Shown here in pieces: positions 42,901 through 54,563 of a stretch of 64,000 nt of DNA; position 1 is the first letter of the stretch; every line of letters begins with the position of its first letter. The stretch is from Strigamia acuminata. Lineage: Eukaryota > Arthropoda > Chilopoda > Geophilomorpha > Linotaeniidae. The position numbers and the translations under genes were made by a program. Location: contig OX442319.1 of NCBI GenBank assembly GCA_949358305.1, positions 13,826,001-13,890,000 of the forward strand, given 5' to 3'. The notes under the pieces are model-generated. The model saw only the letters and a program-made list of their open reading frames with translations. It was not told where the DNA came from and did no database searches.

Positions 42901-45202
42901 TAGAATAATTTTTTCTTTCTGCTTCTAAATCTTCTAGAAGAAGCACACTTTATTCCTCATTGGAACATGGTAAACTTGTTTAAAATGTGGAAAATCAACA
43001 AACTTCAGCCAGTGAGAAATTTTGAACATTTGAATTAAACGAATTATCTGAACTTGAGATGCACTTCATTCTGCCACAAAATCAATCTTTTCATCCTAAA
43101 CACATTTTCTACATACAAGGTGGAAAGTGGGTTAAAATTTATATTTCCCGTCAAACGGTAAACTTTAATTGAATCAGAAAATCTGTCCAGAGTGCTTAGA
43201 ACACATTAGTTCATTCTAGATTGTTCGAGTCGATACCCCGACAAGCCCGTGTGGTGACAACGAGCAAGTATCAGAATGTGAACAGGACTGTTATGCATCC
43301 CGACTGAATATTTCATGCAGGTCAGCATTTACATTATCACATTATTCTAGAGCATTTAGTTTACTGAATGAATGTCAACAACTATAAACTTTAATTCAGA
43401 GAAAATACTAAGAGCAACAAGATTTAAAACTTATGTGTATGGCTATAGTTAGATGCCAGAACTGGTTTGTATTGCACGTATTCGTCAAGCAAGTAGATTG
43501 GCTATAGGAATATTTTACATCTCTTTTCAACGATTCTGCTCTATTGTGTTGCAATGCCATAAATAGCCTTGACTTAACAACATTTATTTGTAGTGGGAAT
43601 ATGGTAGAATTAATACTGTATTTATTTGATTAAGAACCACCCTCGAATGAGAGCCGCGGCTGAAGCAGTAAAAACATTGTATTATCGCAAAAATACGGAA
43701 AATACAAACGGGAAAAAATATTGGATTAAATATTTGATTTTCTTCGAATATGAGCGGCGGCTCTCATTCGAATAAATATGGTACTCCGTAATATTTTTTA
43801 TGTTTAACAAAAGTCATATTAAATGGATTGAATAGTGTTGCAGAATCATTCTGGTTCTAATGTCTTGTTTGGGTGAAATCAGATTGGAACAAGTCTTATG
43901 TTAATTATTTATTTCAGCTAAATCAATCGTAAGTAACATTAAAGTTCATGTGGTTATGTTGCTAACATCCTTTTCGCACCAGAAAGTTTGAGCTAGCCCA
44001 AAGTTTAAATCTAGTTCTGGTTATTGGTGCGAATGCATCTAGCCTACATTTATCTAGTTTAAAATTTTTTAAACTATACTCTAACTCACTACAAAGTTGG
44101 CCTAATTCCCATTGGCCGAGCTGTTGTGTTCTTACGAGTAGGGTTTCTCTACCGGTAAATACCGGTATCAAAAACCGGTATTTGTCAAGAAAATACCGAA
44201 TACCGAATACCGTCTATAATTCGGTATTGGTACCGGTTTTTTCCGTTAGGTGTCACTGCAATAGTGACATTGATAAAGCACGTTGAATGGGATTTTCTTA
44301 AACATAAAAATGCAAAGTTATTGATTTTTTAGCTTAAAAATGTGAATTTATTGATTTTTATACGAAAAAATAAGAAATTAATTGATTTTTTTCACATTAA
44401 AACAAAAATTAATTGATTTTTTTCACATTAAAGGTCAAGTGCACTGAGTGGGATTTTTACATTTTCTGAAAGCCCATATTAAAAAACTAATAATTATCGG
44501 GTAAAAAATTAAATTGTTTTAGTAATTATTTTATAATAACAATCCAAAAACGTAGTTAACAAAAAGCAATGCATGATGGTCGCAGACGTCTTGCCCTGCG
44601 TCATCAGTTCGAATCAGACAGTCATGCACACGCACAGACTGACTGTCGATTCAAAATTCGATTCGTAATTTTTTAAATGATTCAAGATTGTCCAAAAATG
44701 TTTTTTTATTTAGCATTGATAGCAACTAGGACAAAATTATATTTTTAAGAATTTAAAATCAATCCAGTCATTGAAAAACAATGGATTGATTGAGGTCGGA
44801 CATCTTGGATCCACCCAGATCCAAGATCTGGATCCAGGTCAAATGAACTTTAGAACTGACTACGTCATACTCCCATCACGCATTGCTGTTTGATTCTTAC
44901 GTTTTTGGATTATTATTATAAAATAATTACCGCAACAATTTAATTTTTTTTATGATGATTATTGGTTTTTTAGTACGGGCTGTGGGCCGTGTTCTATTCC
45001 GCGCGGGCCTAATCCGCGCTTCCCTGTGCCGCACGGTCCCCCATCCGCGCTCCCTGATACGCGGGACCCTTTTCCGCGCGGTCCCACCCGACGCTCCCCT
45101 TTCCGCACCGTCCCTAATCCGCGCCAATGATATGAGTAGATGTATTATTTCCGCACGGTTCCTCATCCGCGCGGTTGACATTAATTGTTTTAAAATTGTG
45201 TA

Positions 45203-45350
45203 GGTTGTTACACTGTTGTTACACTGTTGTTACACTGGTGTTACACTGTTGTTACACTGGTGTTACACTGTTGTTCCACTGGTGTTACACTGGTGTTACA
45301 CTGTTGTTACACTGGTGTAACAGTGTAAACAGTGTTACAGTGTAACACTG
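45203..45350. repeat. Short tandem repeat gttacactgttgttacactg
   Basis: About twelve 12-bp units of gttacactgttg / gttacactggtg inside the TTAA element, ending in an inverted stretch (gtgtaacagtgtaaacagtg). Confidence 0.9.
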
Positions 45351-45380
45351 TAAGATTGATTGAAGTTTTTAACTGAAAAA

Positions 45381-45719
45381 TTAAATGAAGAGCCTGGTTA
45401 CGTGGCTCTTCTTCTCAATTACAAACCGGCAAACATGACATTTGATTTGCACTTCGATTTCAACAGCCTTTTTGGCACATGCTGCGCAGATCATATGTCC
45501 ACACTTATAAGCTATGTTGCACTGATTAGTGCTGCATAGCTGACAAGTGTAACGATTTTGCTCCGCCGCCTCAACCAAGTCCTCGGCAGCCCAGCTAAAA
45601 AACTCGGCAAGTTGAATACGTAACGTTACGGATACGTAACGTATCTGTAACGTAACGTAACGATATGGAACCGCGCGGAAAAGGGACCGCGCGGATGGGG
45701 AACCAATGTGTTTTTTCAT
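45381..45719 (-). CDS. RING-finger protein fragment inside the TTAA element
   Basis: Open frame of 112 codons. Its C-terminal half holds a C3HC4-type RING: CQLC, then CGH, CAAC and CHVC with normal spacing (YTCQLCSTNQCNIAYKCGHM... KCHVCRFVI). RING domains recruit E2 enzymes for ubiquitin transfer; this one resembles the short C-terminal RINGs of IAP-like proteins. The N-terminal half looks like read-through of transposon repeat (SLFRAVPYRY, VTLQIRYVSVTLRI), so the true exon probably starts near the preserved LAEFFSWAAEDLVEAAEQNR. Whether it is a cargo gene or the end of a lost larger protein is unknown. Confidence 0.6.
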   Translation of the reverse strand: MKKHIGSPSARSLFRAVPYRYVTLQIRYVSVTLRIQLAEFFSWAAEDLVEAAEQNRYTCQLCSTNQCNIAYKCGHMICAACAKKAVEIEVQIKCHVCRFVIEKKSHVTRLFI

Positions 45720-47030
45720 TTAATTCATTAAATCATTAAATTGATTAAATCAACGCGGAATAGGGACAACGCGGAATAGGGAGTTTTTTGGCGCGTAATG
45801 GGGACGCGCGGATCGGGCCCCCGCGGATTAGGTCCTGGCCGCGGGCTGTCAGAAAATGTAAAAATCCCACTCAGTGCACTTGACCTTTAAAACAAAAAAT
45901 TATCAATTTTTTAACTTAAAAATGAAAATTTATTGATTTTTTTAACTTAAAAATGAGAATTTATCAAATTTCTTAACTTAGAAAATCTTATAAACTCAAT
46001 TTATCAATTAAAAAAAAAGAATTCTTAATTTCAACTAATAAAACCAACACCTGAAAACAAAACAACCCCACATTCATCAAATTTCTACAACCCATTGAAA
46101 ATAAAATTAAAAAAAAAAAAAAAAATTACAATTAAAACATTACGATTAAAATAAAAATATTTTACATTGTAGCTATTTTATTTTACTTAATTACCGAAAA
46201 ATACCGGTTTACCGGTTTTTTGAATATTGAATACCGAAATACCGGTTTTTCCAAAAGTTCCGATTTTGAGAAACCCTACTTACGAGTCATTACGTAAATA
46301 ATGAGGAATCATGCGAATTCACAATAACCTTTTGAATCTTTGTTGCATTGTAAAATCCATGTAACCGTGGTGATGTATAAAAACAAAGAGTAGAATGTGT
46401 GAATAAATTAAGACGATTAACGTGTGAATCCATCTCCTATCGTATTAATAATAACAAGGAATAAGAATCTTGAGTGAGAATGATTTACGAGCCATATTAC
46501 CCCTAACTACAAACTGTGCACTACTGCAAGGAAAAGTAGTTCTGTTTATTTTTAATCATTTTGAGTGTTAAAGTGATTAAAATGCAGTAATCTTTTTGGA
46601 TTTAATAATAAAACGTTTATTTTATTTGTAAAATAATTTTTTTTGTTGTTTGCATGTCACAGAACAATTTTTGCTTTGTTTGTTTTGACAGGAAAACAAA
46701 TTTTACTTTGCTTATTGGTTGTTTTGGCAGGAAAAATGCCTATTTATTTTCTTACAAATTTATACGAGAAAATAAATTTAAAAAGAAATTATTTTACCTT
46801 TTTCATGATTAGTTAGTTACTATTCTAGTCAAGGATCAATTAATTAATTAGTTAAATATCCTACATGACTCAAAACATTCATCACGCAAACAAATAATTG
46901 ATTACAATGTCTGGTAATTGGTTGAAATTCATGTGTTTTGGCCTATTTTTATGTATCCTTATATGGTATCACTATACAAGTGAAATGGCTCGGCCATTGG
47001 CAGTTAGACCAATCTTGTAGTGAGTTAGAG

Positions 47031-47439
47031 CAGGGGTTCCCAAACTTTTTAGCATTGCGACCCATTTATAAGAAAGACGATCTTCCACGCCCCAGTTCAT
47101 CATTGTTGCATTCAATTTTCCCCATCCTGCAAAATTCATCACTTTTTTGTGCCACTACACCAGTGATACGGCTTGGAATAGGTCAACGTTGTGGTGGTTT
47201 TAGTTGGTTTTTGGAGGTTTTGAGAGATTTTTGTGAAGATTTTGAAGCTTTTGTTAGCCTGCAGTGTATTGCAACCAACTACAGGCAGTAAGTTGGAATT
47301 GGAATTGGCAAAAATTAAAAAAAATTAAAAACAAAAATTTTGGAAACAAAAATTTTGAGTGATTGAGCACTGTTGCGCCGCAACAAAAATCAGCTCGCAC
47401 CTCATCAGTGAGGCGGGACCCACAGTTTGGGAAACGCCG
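47031..47439. mobile_element. hAT-like MITE, copy-2 version of 28842-29232
   Basis: Starts caggggttcccaaactt and ends gtttgggaaacgccg with agttagag on both sides. An internal segment (about 47140-47200) differs from copy 1. Confidence 0.85.
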
Positions 47440-49344
47440 AGTTAGAGTATAGAATATAGATAATTCTAATCCAGTCGTGTGAAGTAGATAATTGCCAAAG
47501 AACTAGATAACTGCCAAGGGCACTTCCCATAATTCAGTGTGCAGCATGGTCAGTTGATTGTCTATTGGTGCAAACGCATTAGCTAAATCATTTTGTAGGC
47601 TAAATCATCCAGAAGCAGATTTAAATTCTAGGCTAGCCCAAACTTTCTGGTGCGAACAAGGCATAAGAAACGACAGTGCCTGCAAGAAGGACTTGAGGAG
47701 AATAGATCTTTTTAAAGGCTTTTATTTAACTCGACATGAATATTTATTTGTTTGTGTGTGTGTGTGTGTGTGTGTTTCAACTTCCGGTTTGTGCAATTTC
47801 CCAAAAATCAATTAAGCATAAAAAAAATTAAAATTTGGGCTTTGTTGGGTCATAGAACAGGTCATTCCAAACACTACATAAAAAAATAAAAATAAAAAGA
47901 CTCATTCTTAAGCGGTGTGGACTGGAAAAACAAAATAAAATGCTCATTTACGCCAAAATGTAAGCAAAACGGAGCGCCACCTGGCGGAACCCGTGTCCTT
48001 TAATGGATGACAAAATGTTCGCCAGATACAAATTTTAATGTTTTCGGTACTAAAAAAGGATTTAAAAATTCTGAAACCAGGCTGATTCGATTGGAAATTG
48101 CATTCTTCACGAGCCTGTGAGTTTTTTCTTTTGATTTGGTAAAAAAAGTACGTTTTTTTACGATTGTAGCCACCGACCCCATGGCAAATTTTGTGGGAAA
48201 TTTGAATTCGACCATAAAAAAACTAAAAATATCAAAAATGAACCGAATAGAATATTTAAAACATGTAACCTGTGCAGAATTGGTTGCTCTTTCAAAGGGT
48301 GCCAATAATTTTTTAATGTAAACTTTAGTTTTTTTTTATTTGCTAAATAACGATCTGTCAATTGCCGAATATTTAGTCTGGATTCCAATTTCGCAGAATT
48401 ACAGCATAAAAGCCTTTTCCAAAAACATACTTTTTTTGTTTTACTTGTTTATTGTGACGTCTTGGGGGTTTACATATCAAACATACACTAAACGTTCTAT
48501 GAACGTTTATACACCTAATTCGAAATGTACGACAGACATTACGATATAATGCGCAGGATGTTTAAATAATTCCAACAGTTTCAGCTAAATTGGCAAAATG
48601 TTTCAGTACTTAGTTTCCATTGGGGTTCACATAGGATTTTTTTTACAAAAAGTTACCAAACATTTTTAATTAAAAAATTTTCCAATAGCAAAAAACTACT
48701 ACCCTCCATTTTTTTTCTATTTTAAATACACTTAGCTGAAACTATTTTTTCAGTTAAATTTAAATTTTTTCATGAGTGAATTTAAATTTTCTACACAAAT
48801 TTCCAACTTGGAAACGTTTGGAAATTCATTTTTTTCTCAGTATATGCATGTATTCTAATTTCAACAATTCATAGATTACCATTTATGGAGAATAGCAATT
48901 CATCGCTTTGCACCAAATTAGAAGAAGCAAAAACAATGCAAAAAAAATATTTGGAGACTCAAATGAAGACAAACCCTCAGAGAGACTGTAGGTGCAAATC
49001 TCGCTGCATAGAAACCATTTTCCATCCAGCAGTAGTAGAGGAAAAAAGATTACTCCATTCACGTGCTTTATACAAGATTCCGGAAAACGTTAGAGAAGTG
49101 ATTAGAGAAGAGAGAACAGTTTCAGTCCCCAAATTGTTTTCCAATATTGGTTCTGTAATTGGTATTCTGACCGGCCTCTCAACGTTTTCTGTCATAAATA
49201 ATTTGATTTAACAGAATTATAATCGGAAAATGCTTTCTACTATTACTAACACATTATACAGATGTTTACTTAAATGTTTTAACCTTTATAAACACAAGCA
49301 GATACAGAATAAGCAATTGTAAAATTTTGTCATTTAAAAACTGA

Positions 49345-49728
49345 TGTGTCATTTTAAATTTGTCAAACTCGTGTCATTTTAAATTTGTCAAACTCGTGTC
49401 ATTTTGAATTTGTCAAACTCGTGTCATTTTAAATTTGTCAAACTCGTGTCATTTTAAATTTGTCAAACTCGTGTCATTTTAAATTTGTCAAACTCGTGTC
49501 ATTTTAAATTTGTCAAACTCGTGTCATTTTAACTTTGTCAAACTCGTGTCATTTTAACTTTGTCAAACTCGTGTCATTTTAACTTTGTCAAACTCGTGTC
49601 ATTTTAACTTTGTCAAACTCGTGTCATTTTAACTTTGTCAAACTCGTGTCATTTTAACTTTGTCAAACTCGTGTCATTTTAACTTTGTCAAACTCGTGTC
49701 ATTTTAACTTTGTCAAACTCATGTACCA
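49345..49728. repeat. 25-bp minisatellite, about 15 units
   Basis: Tandem gtgtcattttaaatttgtcaaactc in the first half and gtgtcattttaactttgtcaaactc in the second half. Copy 1 has only the aactttg type and about ten units. Confidence 0.95.
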
Positions 49729-49920
49729 CTCACTCACACCAATCCCGAATAAATTTGTGCTGAACTTGGTCTAATAACTCGAAAGAGATTATTACAACAA
49801 TTGGTTAAAAAAAATATCTACGAGGGGATACCCAAAAATAACCGGAATTCTCGTCCTGTGGGCAGACCCCTTTTAATACAAGCTTCTCCTAACTGTTCTA
49901 GCAACCTACTGCATCAGTTA

Positions 49921-50428
49921 CCATGTTTACATGTACTCTCTTATCTAGATAATTGAAAATGCGAAATTTACTTTTCTGGAAAACTGCATGCGTTTACAAA
50001 CAATCAGTTTTCTAACAAATGTGACGTCATATGACGTATTTAATTCTGTTAAACTTGCGCACTAATCATCCACAATGCACTGTGCACAAACAACATGTCC
50101 AATATCAAGCTTTAGCATAACAATAACGTAATAATATTCATTTCTGGGATGATTTCTAACATTTTGGCTCCATTTTGGCGCCATGTTTTTAAACAGCTGC
50201 ATCACAGCGTTGTTGTGACATCAGCTTTCCTAGATAAGTAATGAGTATGTGTTTACATTGCAAATGGCAATGCGCATAACACCCAAAATCTACCTGAAAC
50301 AAGTGGATTTTAGTTTCCCAGATAAGTTTGACTTTTCTGAAAAACTGATTTGTTTACATGATCAGTTTTCCAGAAAAGTAAATTTCGCATTTTCACTTAT
50401 CTGGATAAGTGAGTACATGTAAACATGG
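49921..50428. mobile_element. 508-bp TIR element (copy 2 only)
   Basis: Starts ccatgtttacatgtactct and ends with its inverse; the arms of about 75 bp include gcgaaatttacttttctgga inverted as tccagaaaagtaaatttcgc. Absent from copy 1. No coding sequence. Confidence 0.85.
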
Positions 50429-52027
50429 TGAGTGTTTCAGCTGGAGTTTGTCGGGAGAAGCTGTGTTCAACTTGAATGAATTTTTTTCAGAGATTAGGTC
50501 AAAGCCGTTTGGCGATTTTCTAATGACTGATTTACACGAACAATGTGAGGAAGTGAAATTTGTTTCCTAATTCACACTCTCAGAACAACTGTTCTAAGAA
50601 CCCATCTGCATCATCTGCTTGTACACTGATGCAAATAGGTTCTTCGAACAGTTGTTGGACAGGCTGCATTAACAATGATTGTTAGTATTAAGAATGCACT
50701 GAGTATTCGGCCCGAATATCTGGCACTATTCGGCCGAAGACCACATAGTGTCATGGAAACCTCTAAAGCTATGTTCACACTTGTGTACACACTAGGGGCG
50801 ACGCAGAGTCTGTTTCCACTGTAGGGCACGTGTGAACAGAGCTGAAACAATTGATGTTACGTCTGGCCAATCAGATGGTTTCAATCAAATTGGTATTGGA
50901 TCTAGTTGTAGAACTAGTTCCAGAATCCGAAAATAACGGCCTGTTTTCATTTGGCAAAGTCTCACTAACCAGACGTGAATCGACGAGAGTTGGAGTCGAT
51001 CGTGATTGGTTGGCCGCAAGACCTTTCCTTGTGTCCCGTCGCTTCCTTCAACTTGGAGTTGGAGCTGGAATTGGCGTCAATGTCAAGAATTTTTGGTTGC
51101 GTCAGTTTTCTTGCGTTGCGTCTAGGGTGAATACAATAAAAATTGATCAAAAAACAATAAAAATTGATCAAAAAACAATAAAAACCGTTCAAAAAACAAT
51201 ACAAATTGATCTAAATCCATCCTAATTCATTAATATTCCATCAAAATTCAATAAAATTCATCAAAAACCAATAAAATTCATTGAAATTCATCGCAATTCA
51301 TCAAAATATTCATCGCAATTCATTAAAATATTCATCACAATTAAAAATTCGTCAAAATTCAATCAAATTCATCAAAGTTCTCAAAATATCACATAAAATT
51401 CATCAAAATGGAAAAAAAAATCAACTAAATTTGTAAAATTCTGACATTCCGACAAATTTGAGACCAATTTTTAAGAAATATCGTCAATTTTCAGACAAAT
51501 TACAACAAATTAATTCATCCAGATTTAAGAAATTAATTTTTCAAAAGTTTTGTTTGCCTTACCGTTGTCTAAAATGGATCGATGTACCGGTATGTCATTT
51601 GCAGTTTTCTTTCTCCATTCTCAATTCGTCAATAATCGTTCCCTCTCGGTGGGTGAAGAACAACGGAGAGAAAGAGTGAGAAAGATAACGATCAACCGGT
51701 AGAGTAATTAAAATTAGCACGTCGTTCGTGCTCATTCAATCGTTTCGTTCAACTCAACATGTTACCGCCATTACTGTTCTGATCGACTGCTTCCGCCTGG
51801 TTCCGACCGGTAGAAGCGCTTGGCGACCGGTCTCGGCCTAGCGATCTAAAACTAACTTATAGCAACAAAATGAAAAAAATAAATAAATAAATAAATATGA
51901 GAATAAATTAACATTACATTATTACATATCTAAGTCCAGCCCTGAATGCAACAATTAGGCAGTAACGTTGCCATGGCAAGTTTTATCAGGGCTTTGCCAG
52001 AGCTCATCCACGGTCAACTGTCACGAT
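50429..52027. other. Non-coding right part of duplication copy 2
   Basis: Matches 30930-34075 of copy 1 without its insertions. 51130-51420 has degenerate aaattcatcaaaattcaat words. An AAAT microsatellite lies at 51878-51897. No gene supported. Confidence 0.5.
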
Positions 52028-53276
52028 GCATCATCGGCTGTGCGCATGCTTGCCTTTTCATTGGAGTAGTATCCAACTTTTTGATTATTTCTCCGTGGCA
52101 AAAGAAGCAGATAAATCCAATTTGGCCCTTTCTTCAAACTGTATGAGTTGTTATGTGAACAGTTATAGTTGATCCTTTAGTTTGGTCGTTGAAGGACTCG
52201 ATTCTAACTCGAATGTTCTTTCTGCAAGTACCATATTTCCGCAATTAATAAACGCGGCTGATTTTCAAATCGCGGGGAACACCTGGATTTTGCAATGAGA
52301 GCATTTTCAAACGCCAAAAATTCGCGGCCAACTGGGCACAGATTATAATCTGTGGCGACAGCCTTGTTTGGAGAAAATATTTTTATCAAGAGGTGGCGCC
52401 ACCAATTAAACCCTGGTCTTCGCTCCACATCCGCTCCTTGACCCCAACTCCGCCTGTGAGGGACAACCTCCACGCCGACCTGCACCGCGAATACCGCCGT
52501 GAAGCCGTCTTCTTCCGGGGGTTGTGTTTTTTTTTAGGGCGGACCGGTTGAATTTTAAGTTGTTGGGGGTTTCGAAGGGCGACTTTAGTTTTACTTACGA
52601 CTAGCTAATATTGTTGTGATTTTTTTTTACGATTATTTTTAGTTTTTTGTTGTGTCGCTTTGTAGATGTATACACGTTATATTTGTCTAAATTTAAGGAC
52701 AAATAATAGATATATATATCTATGGTAATATTAATATTAGGAGAGATTTATTGAACTTACCATTTATCGGTAAGCAAAGATGGGCAGCGAGAAATTGATT
52801 GATCGATTGATCAAGTATGCACATGACCACAGAAAGCGGAGGTTTGTTTTTGTTGTGTTGTTGTGTTGTTGTTGATGTTTCGGTGGATTTGTTGTGGTTT
52901 TTTTAATTACCAAAATACAGTTTTATTTTTAACATCAACTAATACCAATTGGAACGAGATTAATTTCTTTTCACTTGAATAACTCAACAAATGTCTCCTC
53001 ATAAGAACACTCGAATGTCGCTTTTGACTGATACTCATATTGTCCCCCTAAATATCAGCCCATTACCGATACTCATATTTCACTTAATTATTATGATAAT
53101 TATTTTTGCTGAAATAAACTGTTTTATTTCAAAAGTAAGATGTTTCCAAAATCATTAAACAATTTTCTATTTTGACCACATGAACCCTACATGAATGGTT
53201 TTTCGCCAGTACAGTATGAGTAATTAAGTGGATTCTTAATGAGATTTCATGGCAATATAAACAACGGTTTTCCCGC
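52028..53276. other. Intergenic, with a possible old transposon at 52210-52500
   Basis: 52210-52500 is GC-richer and has words such as accatatttccgcaattaataaacgcg; frames on both strands are open but I recognise no domain. The remainder (52500-53276) is AT-rich and takes the 3' flank of the zinc-finger gene. Confidence 0.4.
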
Positions 53277-54563
53277 CTAATGCGTTCTCATGTGAGTATT
53301 CCGATTACTCGACTGTGAAAATGATTTGGAGCACAATTCACATTTATACGCTTTCTCCCCCGAATGAGTTGTCGCATGCGCAGCCAGATGATGCTTTCGT
53401 GGAAATGCTTTGCCGCACACTTCACACTTGAACGGTTTTTCTCCAGTATGAGTCAACAAGTGCTGTTTTAATTTCTGGGACTGGATACCTGAATAAGAAC
53501 AAACGTGGCACTTGTACGGCTTTTCTCCCGTATGAGTTCTCGTGTGAACAAGTAGATGACTTTTGTCTGCAAAAGATTTGGAGCACAATTCACACACGAA
53601 CGGTCTCTCTCCAGTATGAGTTCTCGCGTGAGCCGTTAGATGATGTATTTGTGTAAACGATCTGGAGCACAATTCACACTTGAACGGCTTTTCTCCCGTA
53701 TGAGTCCTCGTGTGGACTCTCAATGTGTCGTGGCGGTTGAACGAAACACAACATACATCGCATTTAAAACATTTTTCTCCTGCATGAGTCGTCATATGAC
53801 GAGTTAGTCCGCACTTGTATCGACATGATACGGAGCACAATTGACACTTGAACCGTTTTTCTTCCCTACTGATGTGCGTTTTCGCATGAACAGTTAATTG
53901 AACGTTTTGCGCGAACGATTTGTCGCACAGTTCGCACTTGAATGGTTTTTGCGCAGTGTGAGTCTTCAAATGGGTTTTCAACGGCTGCGATCGGTAAAAT
54001 GAATCGGAACACAAGTGGCACTTGAACGGTTTATCCGCCGCATGATTTCTCACATGCGCGGTGAGATAAGTCTTTCGTGAAAAAGATTTTAAGCACAATT
54101 CGCACTTGAAAGATTTTTCTCCGGTGTGGGAAATCAAGTGGACATTCAGTGAGCTGCTGTGGGTGAATGATCTAAGACACAAGTGGCATTTGAACCACTT
54201 TTCTCCCGTATGAGAAACCAGGTGGCGTTTTAATCCATCGTAACGGTGAGACGAATAGGAGCACAAATGGCACTTGAACGGCTTTTCTTTATTATGAGTT
54301 AGCCTGTGCCTGGCTAGTTGGTGCTTTAGTTTAAACACTGAAGGACACAATTGACATTTCAATGGTTTTTCTGCCCTATGAGTCGCCATGTGAACAGTTA
54401 GCTGACCGTTTGCTTTGAATGCTTTTTGACACAATTGACATTTGTAGGGTCTTTCTCCGGTATGGCCTAACATGTGGTATTGTAGGTTTGGGACGACTGA
54501 AGTTTTGTAATTGCATAAGTTGCAATTGAAAGTGGTAGCGTGTCTTCCCCGGTGTCTCCCCAT
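53277..54563 (-). CDS. C2H2 zinc-finger protein with 15 fingers
   Basis: Single-exon frame of 428 aa from the ATG at 54563. It consists almost entirely of 15 tandem Krueppel-type fingers (C-x2-C-x12-H-x3-H) joined by TGEKP-like linkers, for example FKCELCSRSFTQIHHLTAH. Finger 8 has a longer linker (ISREEKR) and fingers 2, 3, 6 and 7 have degenerate linkers. The stop follows directly after the last finger histidine. There is no KRAB, ZAD or BTB domain in this frame; upstream exons are possible but not identified. Role: presumably sequence-specific DNA binding in the nucleus. The target cannot be read from sequence by eye. Confidence 0.95.
   Translation of the reverse strand: MGRHRGRHATTFNCNLCNYKTSVVPNLQYHMLGHTGERPYKCQLCQKAFKANGQLTVHMATHRAEKPLKCQLCPSVFKLKHQLARHRLTHNKEKPFKCHLCSYSSHRYDGLKRHLVSHTGEKWFKCHLCLRSFTHSSSLNVHLISHTGEKSFKCELCLKSFSRKTYLTAHVRNHAADKPFKCHLCSDSFYRSQPLKTHLKTHTAQKPFKCELCDKSFAQNVQLTVHAKTHISREEKRFKCQLCSVSCRYKCGLTRHMTTHAGEKCFKCDVCCVSFNRHDTLRVHTRTHTGEKPFKCELCSRSFTQIHHLTAHARTHTGERPFVCELCSKSFADKSHLLVHTRTHTGEKPYKCHVCSYSGIQSQKLKQHLLTHTGEKPFKCEVCGKAFPRKHHLAAHATTHSGEKAYKCELCSKSFSQSSNRNTHMRTH

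Larger units (their letters stand above)
44432..45886. mobile_element. TTAA-flanked TIR element nested in the hAT element
   Basis: About 38-bp TIRs beginning aggtcaagtgcactgagtgg, inverted at the right end, each flanked by TTAA (44428-44431, 45887-45890), the target used by piggyBac-type elements. The interior has GC-rich ccgcgcggtccc-like repeats at 44990-45180 and 45660-45840, a short tandem repeat at 45203-45350, and a RING-finger frame. No piggyBac transposase is visible. Confidence 0.82.
44139..46278. mobile_element. hAT-type element, 2.1 kb, with nested insertion
   Basis: Ends tagggtttctctaccggtaa and the inverted gagaaaccct, with a perfect 8-bp target duplication cttacgag (44131-44138, 46279-46286). 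Subterminal ataccggtat words repeat at both ends. No hAT transposase is visible; most of the interior is the TTAA element at 44432-45886. Confidence 0.92.
36389..49211 (+). pseudogene. Two-module DEG/ENaC gene, copy 2, frameshifted in exon 1
   Basis: Same gene as 23084-30309. Exons by comparison: 36389-36860, 36945-37014, 37066-37145, 37315-37419, 39387-39481, 39528-39540, 39711-39799, 40551-41349, 41410-41482, 42938-43011, 43059-43157, 43220-43320, 48875-49211. Exon 1 has 7 extra bases near 36655-36661 (actta-caagtta-gttgaa against acttaattgaa in copy 1), so the frame reaches a TGA at 36665 after about 92 codons. All later exons remain open and their substitutions are mostly conservative, including both GxS filter motifs (GMS, GLS) and the fused 799-bp exon. 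So it is either a very young pseudogene, a sequencing error, or a gene using a start after the insertion. Introns have gained several transposons. Confidence 0.75.
34563..52027 (+). repeat. Segmental duplication, copy 2 (about 17.5 kb, swollen by insertions)
   Basis: Direct-orientation partner of 22313-34075. Copy-2-only insertions: 34860-35930, 37473-38413, 38481-39332, about 40000-40255, 40385-40526, 41750-42196, 42754-42900, 44139-46278 (with a nested element), about 48130-48790 (unclassified) and 49921-50428. Exons of the DEG/ENaC gene and most intron sequence remain easily alignable. Confidence 0.93.

Noticed and set aside
52204-52485. Minus-strand frame of 93 codons
   Set aside because: Noted as a possible transposase remnant, but no motif could be recognised and the opposite strand is also largely open.
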